Origin: an uncultured Lachnospiraceae bacterium
GTDB taxonomy: Bacteria; Bacillota; Clostridia; Lachnospirales; Lachnospiraceae
DNA length: 57,738 bases
Reading direction: 5' to 3'
NCBI GenBank assembly: GCA_910586725.1
Contig: CAJUJL010000016.1
Coordinates: forward strand, 1-57,738
This document shows positions 46,960 to 56,738 of this stretch, piece after piece. Each line of letters starts with the position of its first letter. Within the stretch, counting starts at the first letter, position 1. A model generated the notes under the pieces. The model searched no databases. It was given only the letters and a program-made list of their open reading frames with translations, and was not told the DNA's origin. Position numbers and translations under genes: made by a program.

Positions 46960-48132
46960 TTATTCGTTAAAATATTCTCTGATTGAAACAGGTTCGTTTT
47001 TTTTATAAAAAATACGCGGGATCCGCTTTCCAACGTCACAGGCAAATTCGTAATTGAATCGTCCTGAGAGTTTTCCCAATTCTTCCATGGAAAGAACGCT
47101 TCCTTCATCTTCTCCCAGCAAAGTCACCGTATCTAAAAGATTTGCCTCCTGAATATCCGTTATGTCCACCATAAACTGATCCATGCAGACCCTTCCTAAG
47201 ATCGGAGCTTTTTTGCCATGAATCAGAACGTATCCCCTTTGGGAAAGGCTTCTTGGATAGCCGTCTGCGTATCCTGCCGGAACCGTGGCTATTGTCCGCG
47301 GTTCTTTCAGCAGATAAGTCCCCCCGTAGCTGACCGCTCTTCCAGGCTCAAGCGTTTTTATGTGAACAATCCTGCTTTTTAATTCCATAACCGGTTTCAA
47401 TGAAATAGAGTTTGGATCCACTTCCTCGGACGGCCACAATCCGTAAAGAATAATTCCCGCGCGCACCAAATCCATATTGGCTTCGGGAATTTCCGCAATT
47501 CCCGCGCTGTTGGAACAGTGTTTGAGAGGAATTTTTACTCCGCGCGCCTGTAACATCTCCATCATTTCCTGAAACTTTTGTATCTGTTTATGCGTATGCG
47601 ATTTATCTTTCTCATCCGCCCTTGCAAAATGTGTAAACGCTCCTTCTATTTTGATACCGGGCAGTTTGGCGATTTCTGCGATTTCATCTGCGGACGCTTC
47701 CGTTACCTGATACCCGATACGGCTCATACCCGTATCAATTTTGATATGCAGCCGGGCCGTCGTCTGTGTCTTTTGCGCCGCTTTTGCGTAGTTTTGCGCC
47801 ATTTCATAAGAATATACGGTAGGACGGATCTGGTTTCTTAACAGCTCTTCATAATCTTCTGAAAAAGTATATCCCAAGATCAAAACCGGCTTTTGAATGC
47901 CGCACTTTTTGAGCGAAAGCGCTTCATCCGCCGTTGCGGCCGCAAATCCAAACAACTTGGAAAACGGTTCGATTTCTTTTGCAATTTCACATGCCCCATG
48001 GCCGTATCCGTCCGCTTTCACAACGGCAATGATGCCGGTATGTCCGGAAAGCTTCTCTTCAATGGAATGCATATTGTAAGAAACTGCGTCTAAATTGATT
48101 TTTGCATAAATTCTGTTATGTCCTGTACCCAT
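46960..48132 (-). CDS. alr: alanine racemase
   Basis: A 390-residue PLP-dependent racemase making D-alanine for peptidoglycan. The PLP lysine lies in AVVKADGYGHG (about 35-45) with the catalytic Tyr in the C-terminal domain (AVSYGGTY region). The N-terminal TIM barrel and C-terminal beta domain are complete. The start overlaps the end of the nnr gene by 17 bp, so the two are co-translated. mazF follows. Confidence 0.96.
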   Translation of the reverse strand: MGTGHNRIYAKINLDAVSYNMHSIEEKLSGHTGIIAVVKADGYGHGACEIAKEIEPFSKLFGFAAATADEALSLKKCGIQKPVLILGYTFSEDYEELLRNQIRPTVYSYEMAQNYAKAAQKTQTTARLHIKIDTGMSRIGYQVTEASADEIAEIAKLPGIKIEGAFTHFARADEKDKSHTHKQIQKFQEMMEMLQARGVKIPLKHCSNSAGIAEIPEANMDLVRAGIILYGLWPSEEVDPNSISLKPVMELKSRIVHIKTLEPGRAVSYGGTYLLKEPRTIATVPAGYADGYPRSLSQRGYVLIHGKKAPILGRVCMDQFMVDITDIQEANLLDTVTLLGEDEGSVLSMEELGKLSGRFNYEFACDVGKRIPRIFYKKNEPVSIREYFNE

Positions 48133-49648
48133 TGTTTTCTGATAATTCCTTTCCCGATAAATGAATTGCTTCCGGAAGCATTTCTAAAAGGTCGGAAGCC
48201 GTCATGCTGTAAGCTCCCTTTTTTTCCGCCGCCAGATCACCCGCTGCCCCGTGCAGCCATACGGCGAGCGGCAGAGCCGTTTCAAACGGCAGACCCTGCG
48301 CCAAAAACCCGGTAATAAATCCGGCCAGAACATCTCCGCTGCCGCCGGTTGCCATTCCATGATTGCCCGTGGCGTTGACGAAAAACTTCTTATCCGGCAT
48401 TCCGATTACGGTCCTTGAGTCTTTTAAGACGCAGGATATATGATATTTTCCGGCAAACTCCAAAGCCGCAGCGCAGAGATTTTTTTGTATCTGCGGAATT
48501 GTTTTGCCGGTAAGCCGGCTCATTTCCCCCAAATGAGGCGTAATTGCCATTTCATCGGACAAACCTTGCAGCAATGCAGTGTCTTTGGCAAGAAGATTGA
48601 GCGCGTCCGCGTCAAGCAGCGCTTTCTTTGGCCGATACCGAAGCGTATCCGCTAACAGCTTCCTGGCAGTGGCGCTTTGGGAAAGCCCGGGGCCAATTAA
48701 TACGGCGTCCGCCCATTGAATACATTCCTCCAGAGCCAGAACTTCTGCCTCATCCGCCTCATATGTAGTTATAATCGCTTCCGGCAGCTTCGTCAAGAGA
48801 ATTTGCCGGTTTTCTTTTGCCGTTAAAATGCGCACCAGGCCGCAGCCGCTGTAATAAGCCGCTTTTGCCGCAAAATAAGCCGCGCCCGCCATATCGGGGG
48901 AACCGGCGACAAGCAGCGCCTTGCCATACGTTCCTTTATTAGAATATGCGCTTCGTTTCGGAAGCAGTCTGCAAATATCTTCCTGTGTAACAGATCGGCC
49001 AGATGGTTTTGCATCCAGAAATGCGTTTTCATCAATTCCAATATCGGCTGTAACCAGCTCGCCCGTATACGCCGCGCCGGGATACAAAAGCTGTCCTACT
49101 TTGGTAAAACCAAACGTCACGGTCAGATCTGCGCGAAATGCCGTTCCCATTACATCCGCCGTATCCGCAGAAATGCCGGAAGCTATATCAACCGCGACAC
49201 GAAATGCACGCAACTTGTTGATACGCGAAATCAGACTGTATAAAGGTTCCTCTATGCTGCGTGATAAACCAATGCCGAACAGCGCGTCTACGATTACGGA
49301 GTAAGAATCGTCCGGCACGTCTGTAATTTCCGGCACGTTGTATTTTTGAACGATTTGATACTGATGCAATGCCTCCGGGGACATACGCCCGCCCTTTTGC
49401 GGAATGAAAATCTCTGTGCAATAACCGGCAAGATGAAGCAGTCTTGCAACGGCAAATCCGTCTCCTCCGTTATTGCCCAATCCGCATAAAATAAGGATTT
49501 TCCCCTGTTCTTTTGAAAAACGTTTTTTTATTTCCGAATATACGGCCAGCGCCGCGCGTTCCATCAATACCATGGAAGGCATTTCATAAAACCCGATTGT
49601 ATTGCGGTCGCACTGCTTCATTTCTTTGCTGTTTACCAGATAACGCAT
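48116..49648 (-). CDS. nnr: bifunctional NAD(P)H-hydrate epimerase / ADP-dependent NAD(P)H-hydrate dehydratase
   Basis: A 510-residue repair enzyme. The N-terminal NnrE epimerase (about 1-215) has CGLGNNGGDGFAVARLL (about 56-72) and VDALFGIGL; the C-terminal NnrD dehydratase (about 225-500) has GNHGMATGGSGDVLAGFI (about 432-449), the ATP/ADP-binding motif of the ribokinase-like fold. Together they restore hydrated NADH and NADPH. AGGAGGAG precedes the ATG. It is followed by alr in the same reading unit. Confidence 0.96.
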   Translation of the reverse strand: MRYLVNSKEMKQCDRNTIGFYEMPSMVLMERAALAVYSEIKKRFSKEQGKILILCGLGNNGGDGFAVARLLHLAGYCTEIFIPQKGGRMSPEALHQYQIVQKYNVPEITDVPDDSYSVIVDALFGIGLSRSIEEPLYSLISRINKLRAFRVAVDIASGISADTADVMGTAFRADLTVTFGFTKVGQLLYPGAAYTGELVTADIGIDENAFLDAKPSGRSVTQEDICRLLPKRSAYSNKGTYGKALLVAGSPDMAGAAYFAAKAAYYSGCGLVRILTAKENRQILLTKLPEAIITTYEADEAEVLALEECIQWADAVLIGPGLSQSATARKLLADTLRYRPKKALLDADALNLLAKDTALLQGLSDEMAITPHLGEMSRLTGKTIPQIQKNLCAAALEFAGKYHISCVLKDSRTVIGMPDKKFFVNATGNHGMATGGSGDVLAGFITGFLAQGLPFETALPLAVWLHGAAGDLAAEKKGAYSMTASDLLEMLPEAIHLSGKELSENNGYRT

Positions 49649-49673
49649 CTGCCACTCCTCCTAAACAAAGACA

Positions 49674-49712
49674 ATGCGGATAGCGCCAGGAAATATCCTG
49701 CATTATCCGCAT
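49674..49712 (-). terminator. terminator of the DUF3048 gene
   Basis: ATGCGGATA and TATCCGCAT pair perfectly, with a further AGGA/TCCT stem inside the loop. It lies 31 bases past the stop codon and is followed by a short T-rich stretch. Confidence 0.7.
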
Positions 49713-49742
49713 GATTCCGTTCATTTCGATTTTGGTGTCTGA

Positions 49743-50873
49743 TTAATTTCTCGCAGCTTCAAAATCCGCTTCCGTTGCATAAACGCCAATTTTATCTTCC
49801 GCATCCTTTAATACAATGCAGACGCATGTTTTTCCTGGATTTAACTCAATTTCGTTACCGTTTGTATCATAATAAGTGCAGACGCCGTCTTCCACTTCTT
49901 TCACCCATGCAATGTCAATTGCTTTACCGTTGGAAATATATTTTCCTGGCGCTCCGTAAGAAGCTGTTTTTACATCTAAGTATTTTCCGTCCGGTTCCAC
50001 TACATAATCACAAACACGGATAATCACATTTTTGAACGCAAGCTGCTCTCCGCTGCCTCCGTCTTTGTGTGCGGCTTTATACTGGTATCTTTCGTATAAA
50101 CCGGTGGATTCATTGTAAACAAACCATGGTTTATTTACGAGATAACCGGGTTCTACAACGGCTGCCGGAACGCCGTTTTCCAATTCTTTATCGGAATCCG
50201 CGAAACGGAATGTATTTTTGTAAGTATCTGCATGTCCGGTGCGGTATTCTCTTTTCTCAATGCCGGCGATAATGCTTTCACCATTGATATACGCATTGTG
50301 CGGTGATTTTCTGGATTTGTCACGGTAAAATGTTACATTTTCCAGATCTCCGTCCAAACCGTTCAAGTCGTCAAAACGCTTTAACATTTCCGTTGCATAA
50401 ATAGCCTGTCCATAATGTACGTAAATTGCTTCAAATTCATTGGATAAATATGTGTAATAATGGCGGCAGCTGCGAACGGACATAATAGTCGGCAGATTTG
50501 CATAATCCTGATAAATTGTCATAAGCCTCGTCAATCCGCCTTCCGCAGGAGCTTCCACAATTACATCCGCGTTCGATATACCGTACTGCGGCATAGCGTC
50601 CGTTGTGTTCCCGATCATACAGGATACCGGTCTTTGCGCAACAAGAGCTTCTTCCATCGCTTCTCCTGTCAATGGGTTCCTGTTCGCGGGATTAACCACT
50701 TCCTCTTCCGACTCCGTTTCCACAGGAACTGGTTCCGTCGGCTGCTCTGTCTCAACAATTTCACTGTTTTCGGTTGGCGTTTCCACAACATCTTCTTCTG
50801 ATTTTCCGCATCCGGAAAATGCCATACAACAGACTGCTGCAAAAAGCGCTGCTTTTTTCATGTGTTTCATCAT
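49743..50873 (-). CDS. DUF3048 (YerB-like) lipoprotein
   Basis: A 376-residue lipoprotein: signal peptide with lipobox FSGC (about 19-22), an acidic Glu/Thr/Pro linker (about 25-62), then the DUF3048 region with NPLTGEAM, RPVSCMIGN and AYINGESI motifs, and the DUF3048_C part (about 255-370) ending in NPGKTCVCIV. B. subtilis YerB is the nearest named relative; its biochemical function is not known to me. AGGAGGG precedes the ATGATG start. It has its own terminator and is probably a single transcription unit. Confidence 0.88.
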   Translation of the reverse strand: MMKHMKKAALFAAVCCMAFSGCGKSEEDVVETPTENSEIVETEQPTEPVPVETESEEEVVNPANRNPLTGEAMEEALVAQRPVSCMIGNTTDAMPQYGISNADVIVEAPAEGGLTRLMTIYQDYANLPTIMSVRSCRHYYTYLSNEFEAIYVHYGQAIYATEMLKRFDDLNGLDGDLENVTFYRDKSRKSPHNAYINGESIIAGIEKREYRTGHADTYKNTFRFADSDKELENGVPAAVVEPGYLVNKPWFVYNESTGLYERYQYKAAHKDGGSGEQLAFKNVIIRVCDYVVEPDGKYLDVKTASYGAPGKYISNGKAIDIAWVKEVEDGVCTYYDTNGNEIELNPGKTCVCIVLKDAEDKIGVYATEADFEAARN

Positions 50874-50928
50874 TTACCCTCCTAGTAGTCTTAAAGGCTG
50901 CCCTTGATGCCGTCCGGCAAGATCAGGG

Positions 50929-51426
50929 TCATCGAGATATCTCCATTTCCTTTAAGATCGTTTCTTGTTTATTTTCCATAAATGCCGCATCTTTGGGCGT
51001 CATATGATCGTACCCTAACAGATGCAAAACACTATGTACAATTAAAAATGCGTACTCCCTCTTCGGAGTATGTCCGTATAATTCTGCCTGTTCCATAACT
51101 TTGGGAACAGAAATTACGATGTCTCCCAGCATCACTTCTCCGGTATCCGGATTAAAGTTATCTTCCAGATAATCTTTAATGCTTGTATAATCTCCGGCTG
51201 CGTCAAGATTTAACATTGGAAACGACAAAACATCCGTCGACTTGTCCATATCTCTGTATTCCAGGTTGATTTCCCTGATAGACGCGGCATCGGTTAAGAT
51301 TACATTCACTTCAGCTTCATAAGGGAATTTCTCATACTCCAGTGAAAACTTAATTACCTCTTCCGTAAGTTTATGGTAATCAAAATCAAACAACGGTTTT
51401 TCTTCTTCCTCAATTGTTATTGTCAT
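50929..51426 (-). CDS. ybeY: endoribonuclease YbeY / rRNA maturation factor
   Basis: A 165-residue metal-dependent RNase with the signature HSVLHLLGYDH (about 125-135), in which three His bind zinc, and the conserved LNLEYRDMDKSTDVLSFP (about 51-68). It acts in 16S rRNA 3'-end maturation and ribosome quality control. The ATG at 51426 follows GAGGAG; a GTG five codons earlier overlaps the Shine-Dalgarno sequence. It overlaps the end of the PgpH-like gene by 17 bp. Confidence 0.96.
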   Translation of the reverse strand: MTITIEEEEKPLFDFDYHKLTEEVIKFSLEYEKFPYEAEVNVILTDAASIREINLEYRDMDKSTDVLSFPMLNLDAAGDYTSIKDYLEDNFNPDTGEVMLGDIVISVPKVMEQAELYGHTPKREYAFLIVHSVLHLLGYDHMTPKDAAFMENKQETILKEMEISR

Positions 51427-52600
51427 ATCCAATCTCCTCACGCACTAATAGTTCCCTGACTTTCAAAAACTGGTTCATGCTGACGCCGGATTCATCATAA
51501 ATTCCGGTGGCAGACACTTCATTTAAAGTCTGATAGATTACCATATCCTGATTCCAGGATGAAGAAAGATTCTGTGAACTTAACATTTCAATTCTTTTCA
51601 CGCAAGTATCTACCATATGTACTATAGCAGACTCTTTGGAAGAGGGCAACCTCCATTCTCCATTATATTCAGAGAGAATTTCAATCAAGGTGGATGGAAA
51701 ACAGTTTTCCTGCGCCAGACGAACGGCATTTTTCACAAAAGGCTCCCCTTCCAAAACGCCGAGACGGTAATAAAACCCGGCTGCCGCCGCAATGATTTCA
51801 TTTGCGCCGATTTCAGCCGCACACTTGCCTGAAATCGTAGCCACTTTGATTGCATGCACATATTCGGCTTTCGAATAATTCTTAATATCTTTTACCAGAG
51901 GGTAATCCTCCTGTATAATGGCCTCATATGCGTCCAGCTCTTCATGGTCTTTTTGGTCATATAATTTATTTGCCAGCATATAATACAGTAAAATGGCGCA
52001 TGCAATAAATTCTCCATTCCAGAGAAAAAGCTGCACCTGGCTTTTGGAATATGCCAGATAATAAAACAATGACGGTATGCATAATGCGGAAAAAAGCAAA
52101 ATCAAACATCCCCATGGCCGGTGTTTCTTTTCATGCATTGCCTCAGCCATCCAGGAACCAATAAATATTAATGTACAGTAGGCTGCCAGTTCATAAAAAT
52201 TCCCTCCGGAAGCCGTACAATAAAGAATGCTTAACAAAACGCTTAATCCCACGGAAACTTCCGCATTGGCACGCAGGTTCAAAAAAAGCGCAAATGCCGC
52301 CGCAGGAAAAGTAAACGCAGGAAAAAAATAAAATGCTGCGGTTATGATGCAAAGTATGCCATAACAGGCGGAAATTCTGCCATAATGATTCGATGCGCTG
52401 TTTCCGATTTTATGATGCATGCGGCTATGCTCCAGCATACAGAGCAAAACCGCCAGAAATATTGCATCCAGAGTCAGATATGCCACAATCTGGTCTAACA
52501 ACAGGCCATTTTGGTATGCAAAAAAGAGCGATACCAATAAGGTCATACCCACAATTTCAGCATAATGCCGCAGCCGTTTCCAGGGCATTTTCTGTTCCAT
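51410..52600 (-). CDS. shortened PgpH-like membrane protein with a degenerate HD domain
   Basis: A 396-residue membrane protein in the syntenic place of pgpH (yqfF), between phoH and ybeY. It has about six or seven TM helices (residues 12-205) and a C-terminal region (about 225-370) that aligns to the PgpH HD phosphodiesterase. The long outside 7TMR-HDED domain is missing. The metal motifs are lost: YHDIGK is YYRLGV, HHGT is EYNG, and the segment with the second metal histidine is gone. One His remains (EYVHAIKVA). The alignments are by eye. It should not cut c-di-AMP. It overlaps phoH by one base. Confidence 0.8.
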   Translation of the reverse strand: MEQKMPWKRLRHYAEIVGMTLLVSLFFAYQNGLLLDQIVAYLTLDAIFLAVLLCMLEHSRMHHKIGNSASNHYGRISACYGILCIITAAFYFFPAFTFPAAAFALFLNLRANAEVSVGLSVLLSILYCTASGGNFYELAAYCTLIFIGSWMAEAMHEKKHRPWGCLILLFSALCIPSLFYYLAYSKSQVQLFLWNGEFIACAILLYYMLANKLYDQKDHEELDAYEAIIQEDYPLVKDIKNYSKAEYVHAIKVATISGKCAAEIGANEIIAAAAGFYYRLGVLEGEPFVKNAVRLAQENCFPSTLIEILSEYNGEWRLPSSKESAIVHMVDTCVKRIEMLSSQNLSSSWNQDMVIYQTLNEVSATGIYDESGVSMNQFLKVRELLVREEIGYDNNN

Positions 52601-53592
52601 TATCTTCTAACCACCTGTCTTCGTTTCTTCCTTTCCTGACGTGTTTCATAATCTTCATAGGCTTTTACTATTTTTTGAACCAAAGGATGACGGACTACGT
52701 CGCTGCTTGAAAGCTCGCACATTCCAATATCATCTATTTTGTGCAGTACTTTCCTGGCAACGTCAAGACCTGATTTTGTGCCGGGCGGCAGATCCTTTTG
52801 CGTGGCGTCGCCCGTAATCACTACTTTTGATCCAAATCCGATTCGCGTCAGAAACATTTTCATCTGTGCCGGAGTCGTATTTTGCGCTTCGTCCAGAATA
52901 ATAAACGCATTGTCTAATGTCCGGCCTCGCATATAAGCCAACGGCGCAACTTCAATCAGGCCTTTTTCCGTATTCCGCTGAAAGCTCTCGGCTCCCATAA
53001 TCTGATACAACGCATCATACAACGGCCGCAGATACGGGTCTATTTTGCTTTGCAAATCTCCTGGCAGAAATCCCAGCTTCTCCCCTGCCTCAATGGCCGG
53101 ACGTGTCAGGATAATTCTGTTTACGGATTCATTTTTAAACGCTGTTACAGCCATAGCGATCGCAAGGTATGTCTTTCCTGTGCCGGCCGGTCCGTATCCA
53201 AATACGATCATTTTATTGCGTATGGCGGACACATACTCTTTCTGCCCTAACGTTTTAGGACTGACCGGTTTGCCGGAAACGGTATGACAGATGCATTCCC
53301 TGTCAATATCCGAAACGGTTACGGGGGAATGTTCCATTGCAAGCGAAATTGCGTAATTGACATTTTGCTCCGTAATGGCAGTTCCCCGCCCGGAAAGTTC
53401 TACAAGCTGTTCTATTACGCCCGCGGCGTTTTGGATGGCGGAACTGTTTCCCAAAAGCCGGACGGACTCGCCCCGGACAACAACCGTCACGTGAAACGCC
53501 TTTTCTATTTTTTTCATATAGACATCAAACAGACCGAATACATTTGCCAAATGCTCCGGTGGAATATTTAAATTAAGTTCAGTCAGACTCAT
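52600..53592 (-). CDS. phoH: PhoH family ATPase
   Basis: A 330-residue PhoH-like P-loop ATPase with Walker A GYGPAGTGKTYLA (about 131-143), Walker B FIILDEAQNTT (about 228-238), and an N-terminal KH-like RNA-binding part. The ATG at 53592 gives the typical MSLTELNLNIPPEH start; an ATG six codons earlier is possible but fits the family worse. It overlaps the end of yqfD by 14 bp and the next gene by one base. It probably works on RNA along with YbeY. Confidence 0.94.
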   Translation of the reverse strand: MSLTELNLNIPPEHLANVFGLFDVYMKKIEKAFHVTVVVRGESVRLLGNSSAIQNAAGVIEQLVELSGRGTAITEQNVNYAISLAMEHSPVTVSDIDRECICHTVSGKPVSPKTLGQKEYVSAIRNKMIVFGYGPAGTGKTYLAIAMAVTAFKNESVNRIILTRPAIEAGEKLGFLPGDLQSKIDPYLRPLYDALYQIMGAESFQRNTEKGLIEVAPLAYMRGRTLDNAFIILDEAQNTTPAQMKMFLTRIGFGSKVVITGDATQKDLPPGTKSGLDVARKVLHKIDDIGMCELSSSDVVRHPLVQKIVKAYEDYETRQERKKRRQVVRR

Positions 53593-54838
53593 CGTTCTCT
53601 TGCCTTTCATCCACAGATATTTTTTTCATTTCTGCAGGTTCATATTTTCCGATTTTCTCCACTGATGTAATCGATGCGGAAACCTGGCATTTATTATCTG
53701 CGAATTCTATCATAACATTTTTATCCGTTATTTGAATACCCTTTTCTTCCAATTTTTTTAAAAACTGCGAAATATTTTCCTGTGCCTTTTTCTGCGCTTT
53801 GGATTTGGACAGTGTCACTTTCTCATAATCGCAGTCATAATATGTCGTTTTTTCCAAAATAATGGGAATATAATAATCTTTGGCGATGGCCAGCTGTCTG
53901 CTTTCCGTATAGGACAGATGAGGTTCCTCTTTGTTGATTTTAAAAGTCGCCGGAAGCTGAAACTGATAAGAAAACAGGCTTAAACTATAGAGATTCTTTC
54001 CTTCACCAACCCTTACTTTGCGGTTATATTCCATAGGGAACGAATCCTGGTATGTATATTGCGTCTGCGCCATAATATCCGCGTCCGCGGTTACATAAAC
54101 ATAATCTACAATTTCATTGCTGTCGTTATAAAGATCCAATTCGCTGCTTACCAGTATATCCCCTGCCTGTACATGGCTTCCTGATTTGACCAGAGGCGTT
54201 CCGTTTCTCGTAATAATGGAAGTAATGACAGCTTCTTTTTCCGCCACAATATGATAAGCCCCTGTGGGTTTTACCGCATCGGATTCCGTATCTTTTTGGT
54301 TGATAAGATTTTCCTGAAGGTCAATGGTCAGTTTCGTTCCGTTAAGCCGGACAGACGCCCATATAATATCGTCGTATGTCGTCCGAAGCTCTTCCTCTAA
54401 AGCATTGCAGTCAATATCTTTTTTCCGGCTGCCAAAGGAAGCCTGTTTCTCTTCCAGAAACTTCAGGATCGCGTCGTCCGTAATCAGGGAATTGCCGTTA
54501 ATATCAATCAGCCAGACAAACGTCGTCAGATAAAACAATAGGCCCATACAAAGAAAAATCCCGGCAAAAAATACTTTTCGCTTCCGGTATCGAAATAGAA
54601 AAAATGGAAATCCAATCCTCTTTAAAATTACAATTTTTGTTTTTGTCTTTTTCAACAGCGGTTTTAATTTGCGGTAACCCGCAATACTGATATAAAATTC
54701 ATAAGATTCTCCATGATGGGATAAATTCCAGATCAATATATTATGGTTGCTGCATAAATTTAAAAATCGTTCCGGTGAATATCCATTTAAACGTACCCGT
54801 AAGAAACCTCGAAAAAATTTTACTAAAGAAAGGAACAA
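53579..54838 (-). CDS. yqfD: sporulation protein YqfD
   Basis: A 419-residue YqfD-family protein, with a short cytoplasmic N-terminus, a TM helix (about 93-115) and a large extracytoplasmic beta-rich domain. B. subtilis YqfD is needed for engulfment-stage forespore development. The start is TTG, seven bases after AGGAGG, and no ATG lies near; the N-terminus at this position matches the family. It follows yqfC by nine bases. Presence of this pair supports a spore-forming host. Confidence 0.92.
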   Translation of the reverse strand: MFLSLVKFFRGFLRVRLNGYSPERFLNLCSNHNILIWNLSHHGESYEFYISIAGYRKLKPLLKKTKTKIVILKRIGFPFFLFRYRKRKVFFAGIFLCMGLLFYLTTFVWLIDINGNSLITDDAILKFLEEKQASFGSRKKDIDCNALEEELRTTYDDIIWASVRLNGTKLTIDLQENLINQKDTESDAVKPTGAYHIVAEKEAVITSIITRNGTPLVKSGSHVQAGDILVSSELDLYNDSNEIVDYVYVTADADIMAQTQYTYQDSFPMEYNRKVRVGEGKNLYSLSLFSYQFQLPATFKINKEEPHLSYTESRQLAIAKDYYIPIILEKTTYYDCDYEKVTLSKSKAQKKAQENISQFLKKLEEKGIQITDKNVMIEFADNKCQVSASITSVEKIGKYEPAEMKKISVDERQENDESD

Positions 54839-54847
54839 AACTGCCTC

Positions 54848-55129
54848 CTAATTTTCATATAATACAGAGTCAATCAGTCCGGTGATTTTCATTTCTTCGT
54901 TGGTATAATAACTGATGTTTAAATCTTTTCCATGAATGACCAGTCTGCAGGTTTTTGTCTGCAGACTGATATGGCTTTTGGTATATTCTAAAATTCCCCG
55001 GTAATTTTCAATTAATATTTCCTGTCTTCCTGTAATGGATACCAAAACGGCTCCATACATGAGGTCTTTGGGAAGCTCTAACGATTCCACCAGACCTTCT
55101 TTCCATTTTCCTAAATTCATTCTGCTCAT
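54848..55129 (-). CDS. yqfC: sporulation protein YqfC
   Basis: A 93-residue YabP/YqfC-family protein, the usual partner of YqfD. It keeps the short beta-rich core with ITGRQEILIENYRGILEY. No strong ribosome site precedes the ATG, which lies 6 bp past the pdp stop, so translation is probably coupled. Confidence 0.92.
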   Translation of the reverse strand: MSRMNLGKWKEGLVESLELPKDLMYGAVLVSITGRQEILIENYRGILEYTKSHISLQTKTCRLVIHGKDLNISYYTNEEMKITGLIDSVLYEN

Positions 55130-55135
55130 AGTTTA

Positions 55136-56479
55136 CTATATGTAAAACGAATTTGCATTATTCATCACAGAAGCAGAATCTATGGTATGTTGTATCATGT
55201 CATTCGGCTGTATCTTCTCCCTGCCAATACAAAAAGCCTTTTGTATTGCGGCAAGAGCCGCTTCGCCTTTTTGTTTTTCGTTTGCATGTACAACGGCTGT
55301 GGTTTCCCCTTTTTTTGTATAATCTCCTGTTTTTTTGTTCAGATAAATCCCTACGGACAGATCGATCCCGCTCTCTTTTGTCTCTCTTCCTCCACCCAGC
55401 ATCATACAGGCTGTCCCGACAGCCTGAGCGTCAATTTTTTGGATATACCCTTCATTTTGCGCAGGAACTTCTATTACATAATCTGCTTTTTGAAATTTTT
55501 CCGGATTCCAGACATAAGAAGGATCTCCTCCCTGCGCTTCGACAAATTCAGCCAGTTTCTCTTTGGCCGCGCCGCTTGCAATGCATTGCTTCATTTTGAA
55601 AACGGCTTCCGCTTCGTCTGCGGCATCTCCTGCAAGCATAAGAATTCTGCTCCCCAGTGCGTATACGACTTCCATAAAATCCTTTGGACCTCTTCCGGAA
55701 AGCGACTCTATGGCTTCGATTACTTCTAAAATATTGCCGACTGCATTTCCAAGCGGCTGATTCATATCGGTAATAACCGCCGACATCTTTTTGCCGGCCA
55801 TCGTTCCGATTTCCACCATAATTTCGGCCAGTTTTTTGGCATCGGCAGGATCTTTCATAAACGCCCCCAGGCCTGTTTTTACATCCAAAACAATGATGTC
55901 GCTGCCGGATGCCAGCTTTTTGCTCATAATACTGCTTGCGATTAAAGACATCTGGTCAACGGTAGCCGTCACATCCCGCAGGGCATATAGCTTCTTATCT
56001 GCGGGCGCAAGATTGGCAGTCTGTCCGGCAATCGCAATTTTGATCCGATTTACATTCCGGGTAAATCTTTCTTCGCTTAAATCTGTTGAAAATCCGGGGA
56101 AACATTCCAGCTTATCAATCGTTCCCCCTGTGTGGCCAAGTCCTCTTCCGGACATTTTCGCCACAGGAATGCCAAGCGCCGCTATCAGCGGAGCAAGAAC
56201 CAGAGACGTTTTATCTCCCACCCCTCCCGTACTGTGCTTATCCGCTTTTAAACCATGTATCCGGGATAAATCCAGGCAGTCGCCGCTGTCTCTCATGGCA
56301 AGCGTTAAATCCAGCGTTTCTTTTTTATTTAATCCCTGAAAACAAATTGCCATTGTCATGGCAGACATCTGATAATCCGGAATAGTTCCGTTGGTATATT
56401 CCAATACCATAAAACGGATTTCTTCTGTAGATAATTCTAATCCTTCCTTTTTCTTTGCAATTAAATCATACATTCTCAA
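55136..56479 (-). CDS. pdp: pyrimidine-nucleoside phosphorylase
   Basis: A 447-residue enzyme of the thymidine/pyrimidine phosphorylase family, splitting uridine, thymidine and deoxyuridine with phosphate. It has the KADKHSTGGVGDKTSLVLAP phosphate/nucleoside motif (about 78-97) and KMSGRGLGHTGGTIDKLE (about 108-125). I chose the TTG at 56479, giving MRMYDLI as in Bacillus Pdp; an ATG at 56473 and a GTG at 56488 are alternatives. AGGAAGGTG lies upstream. It is the first gene of the pdp-yqfCD-phoH-ybeY run. Confidence 0.94.
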   Translation of the reverse strand: MRMYDLIAKKKEGLELSTEEIRFMVLEYTNGTIPDYQMSAMTMAICFQGLNKKETLDLTLAMRDSGDCLDLSRIHGLKADKHSTGGVGDKTSLVLAPLIAALGIPVAKMSGRGLGHTGGTIDKLECFPGFSTDLSEERFTRNVNRIKIAIAGQTANLAPADKKLYALRDVTATVDQMSLIASSIMSKKLASGSDIIVLDVKTGLGAFMKDPADAKKLAEIMVEIGTMAGKKMSAVITDMNQPLGNAVGNILEVIEAIESLSGRGPKDFMEVVYALGSRILMLAGDAADEAEAVFKMKQCIASGAAKEKLAEFVEAQGGDPSYVWNPEKFQKADYVIEVPAQNEGYIQKIDAQAVGTACMMLGGGRETKESGIDLSVGIYLNKKTGDYTKKGETTAVVHANEKQKGEAALAAIQKAFCIGREKIQPNDMIQHTIDSASVMNNANSFYI

Positions 56480-56738
56480 TGCAATCACCTTCCTCTCTTA
56501 ATCTTAAGTTTTAGTTTAAGCGTCTGTGTGCGGAAATAATCGGAAATTCTCTGTCCTAGTATGTTCCTACTCTCAAATAATATGATTATCAGCGCCAGGC
56601 ATTTGTGTTCTCCCGTTCTTCCGCTGTTGATTTCTATTCACACTCCCCTGTTCCATGCTTCTCAAAACTTTCCTGCTGAATAAAACCTTTGTCCCTACTA
56701 AAAGTAAACCGTATTCCATTTATTATTTACCAAAATAC

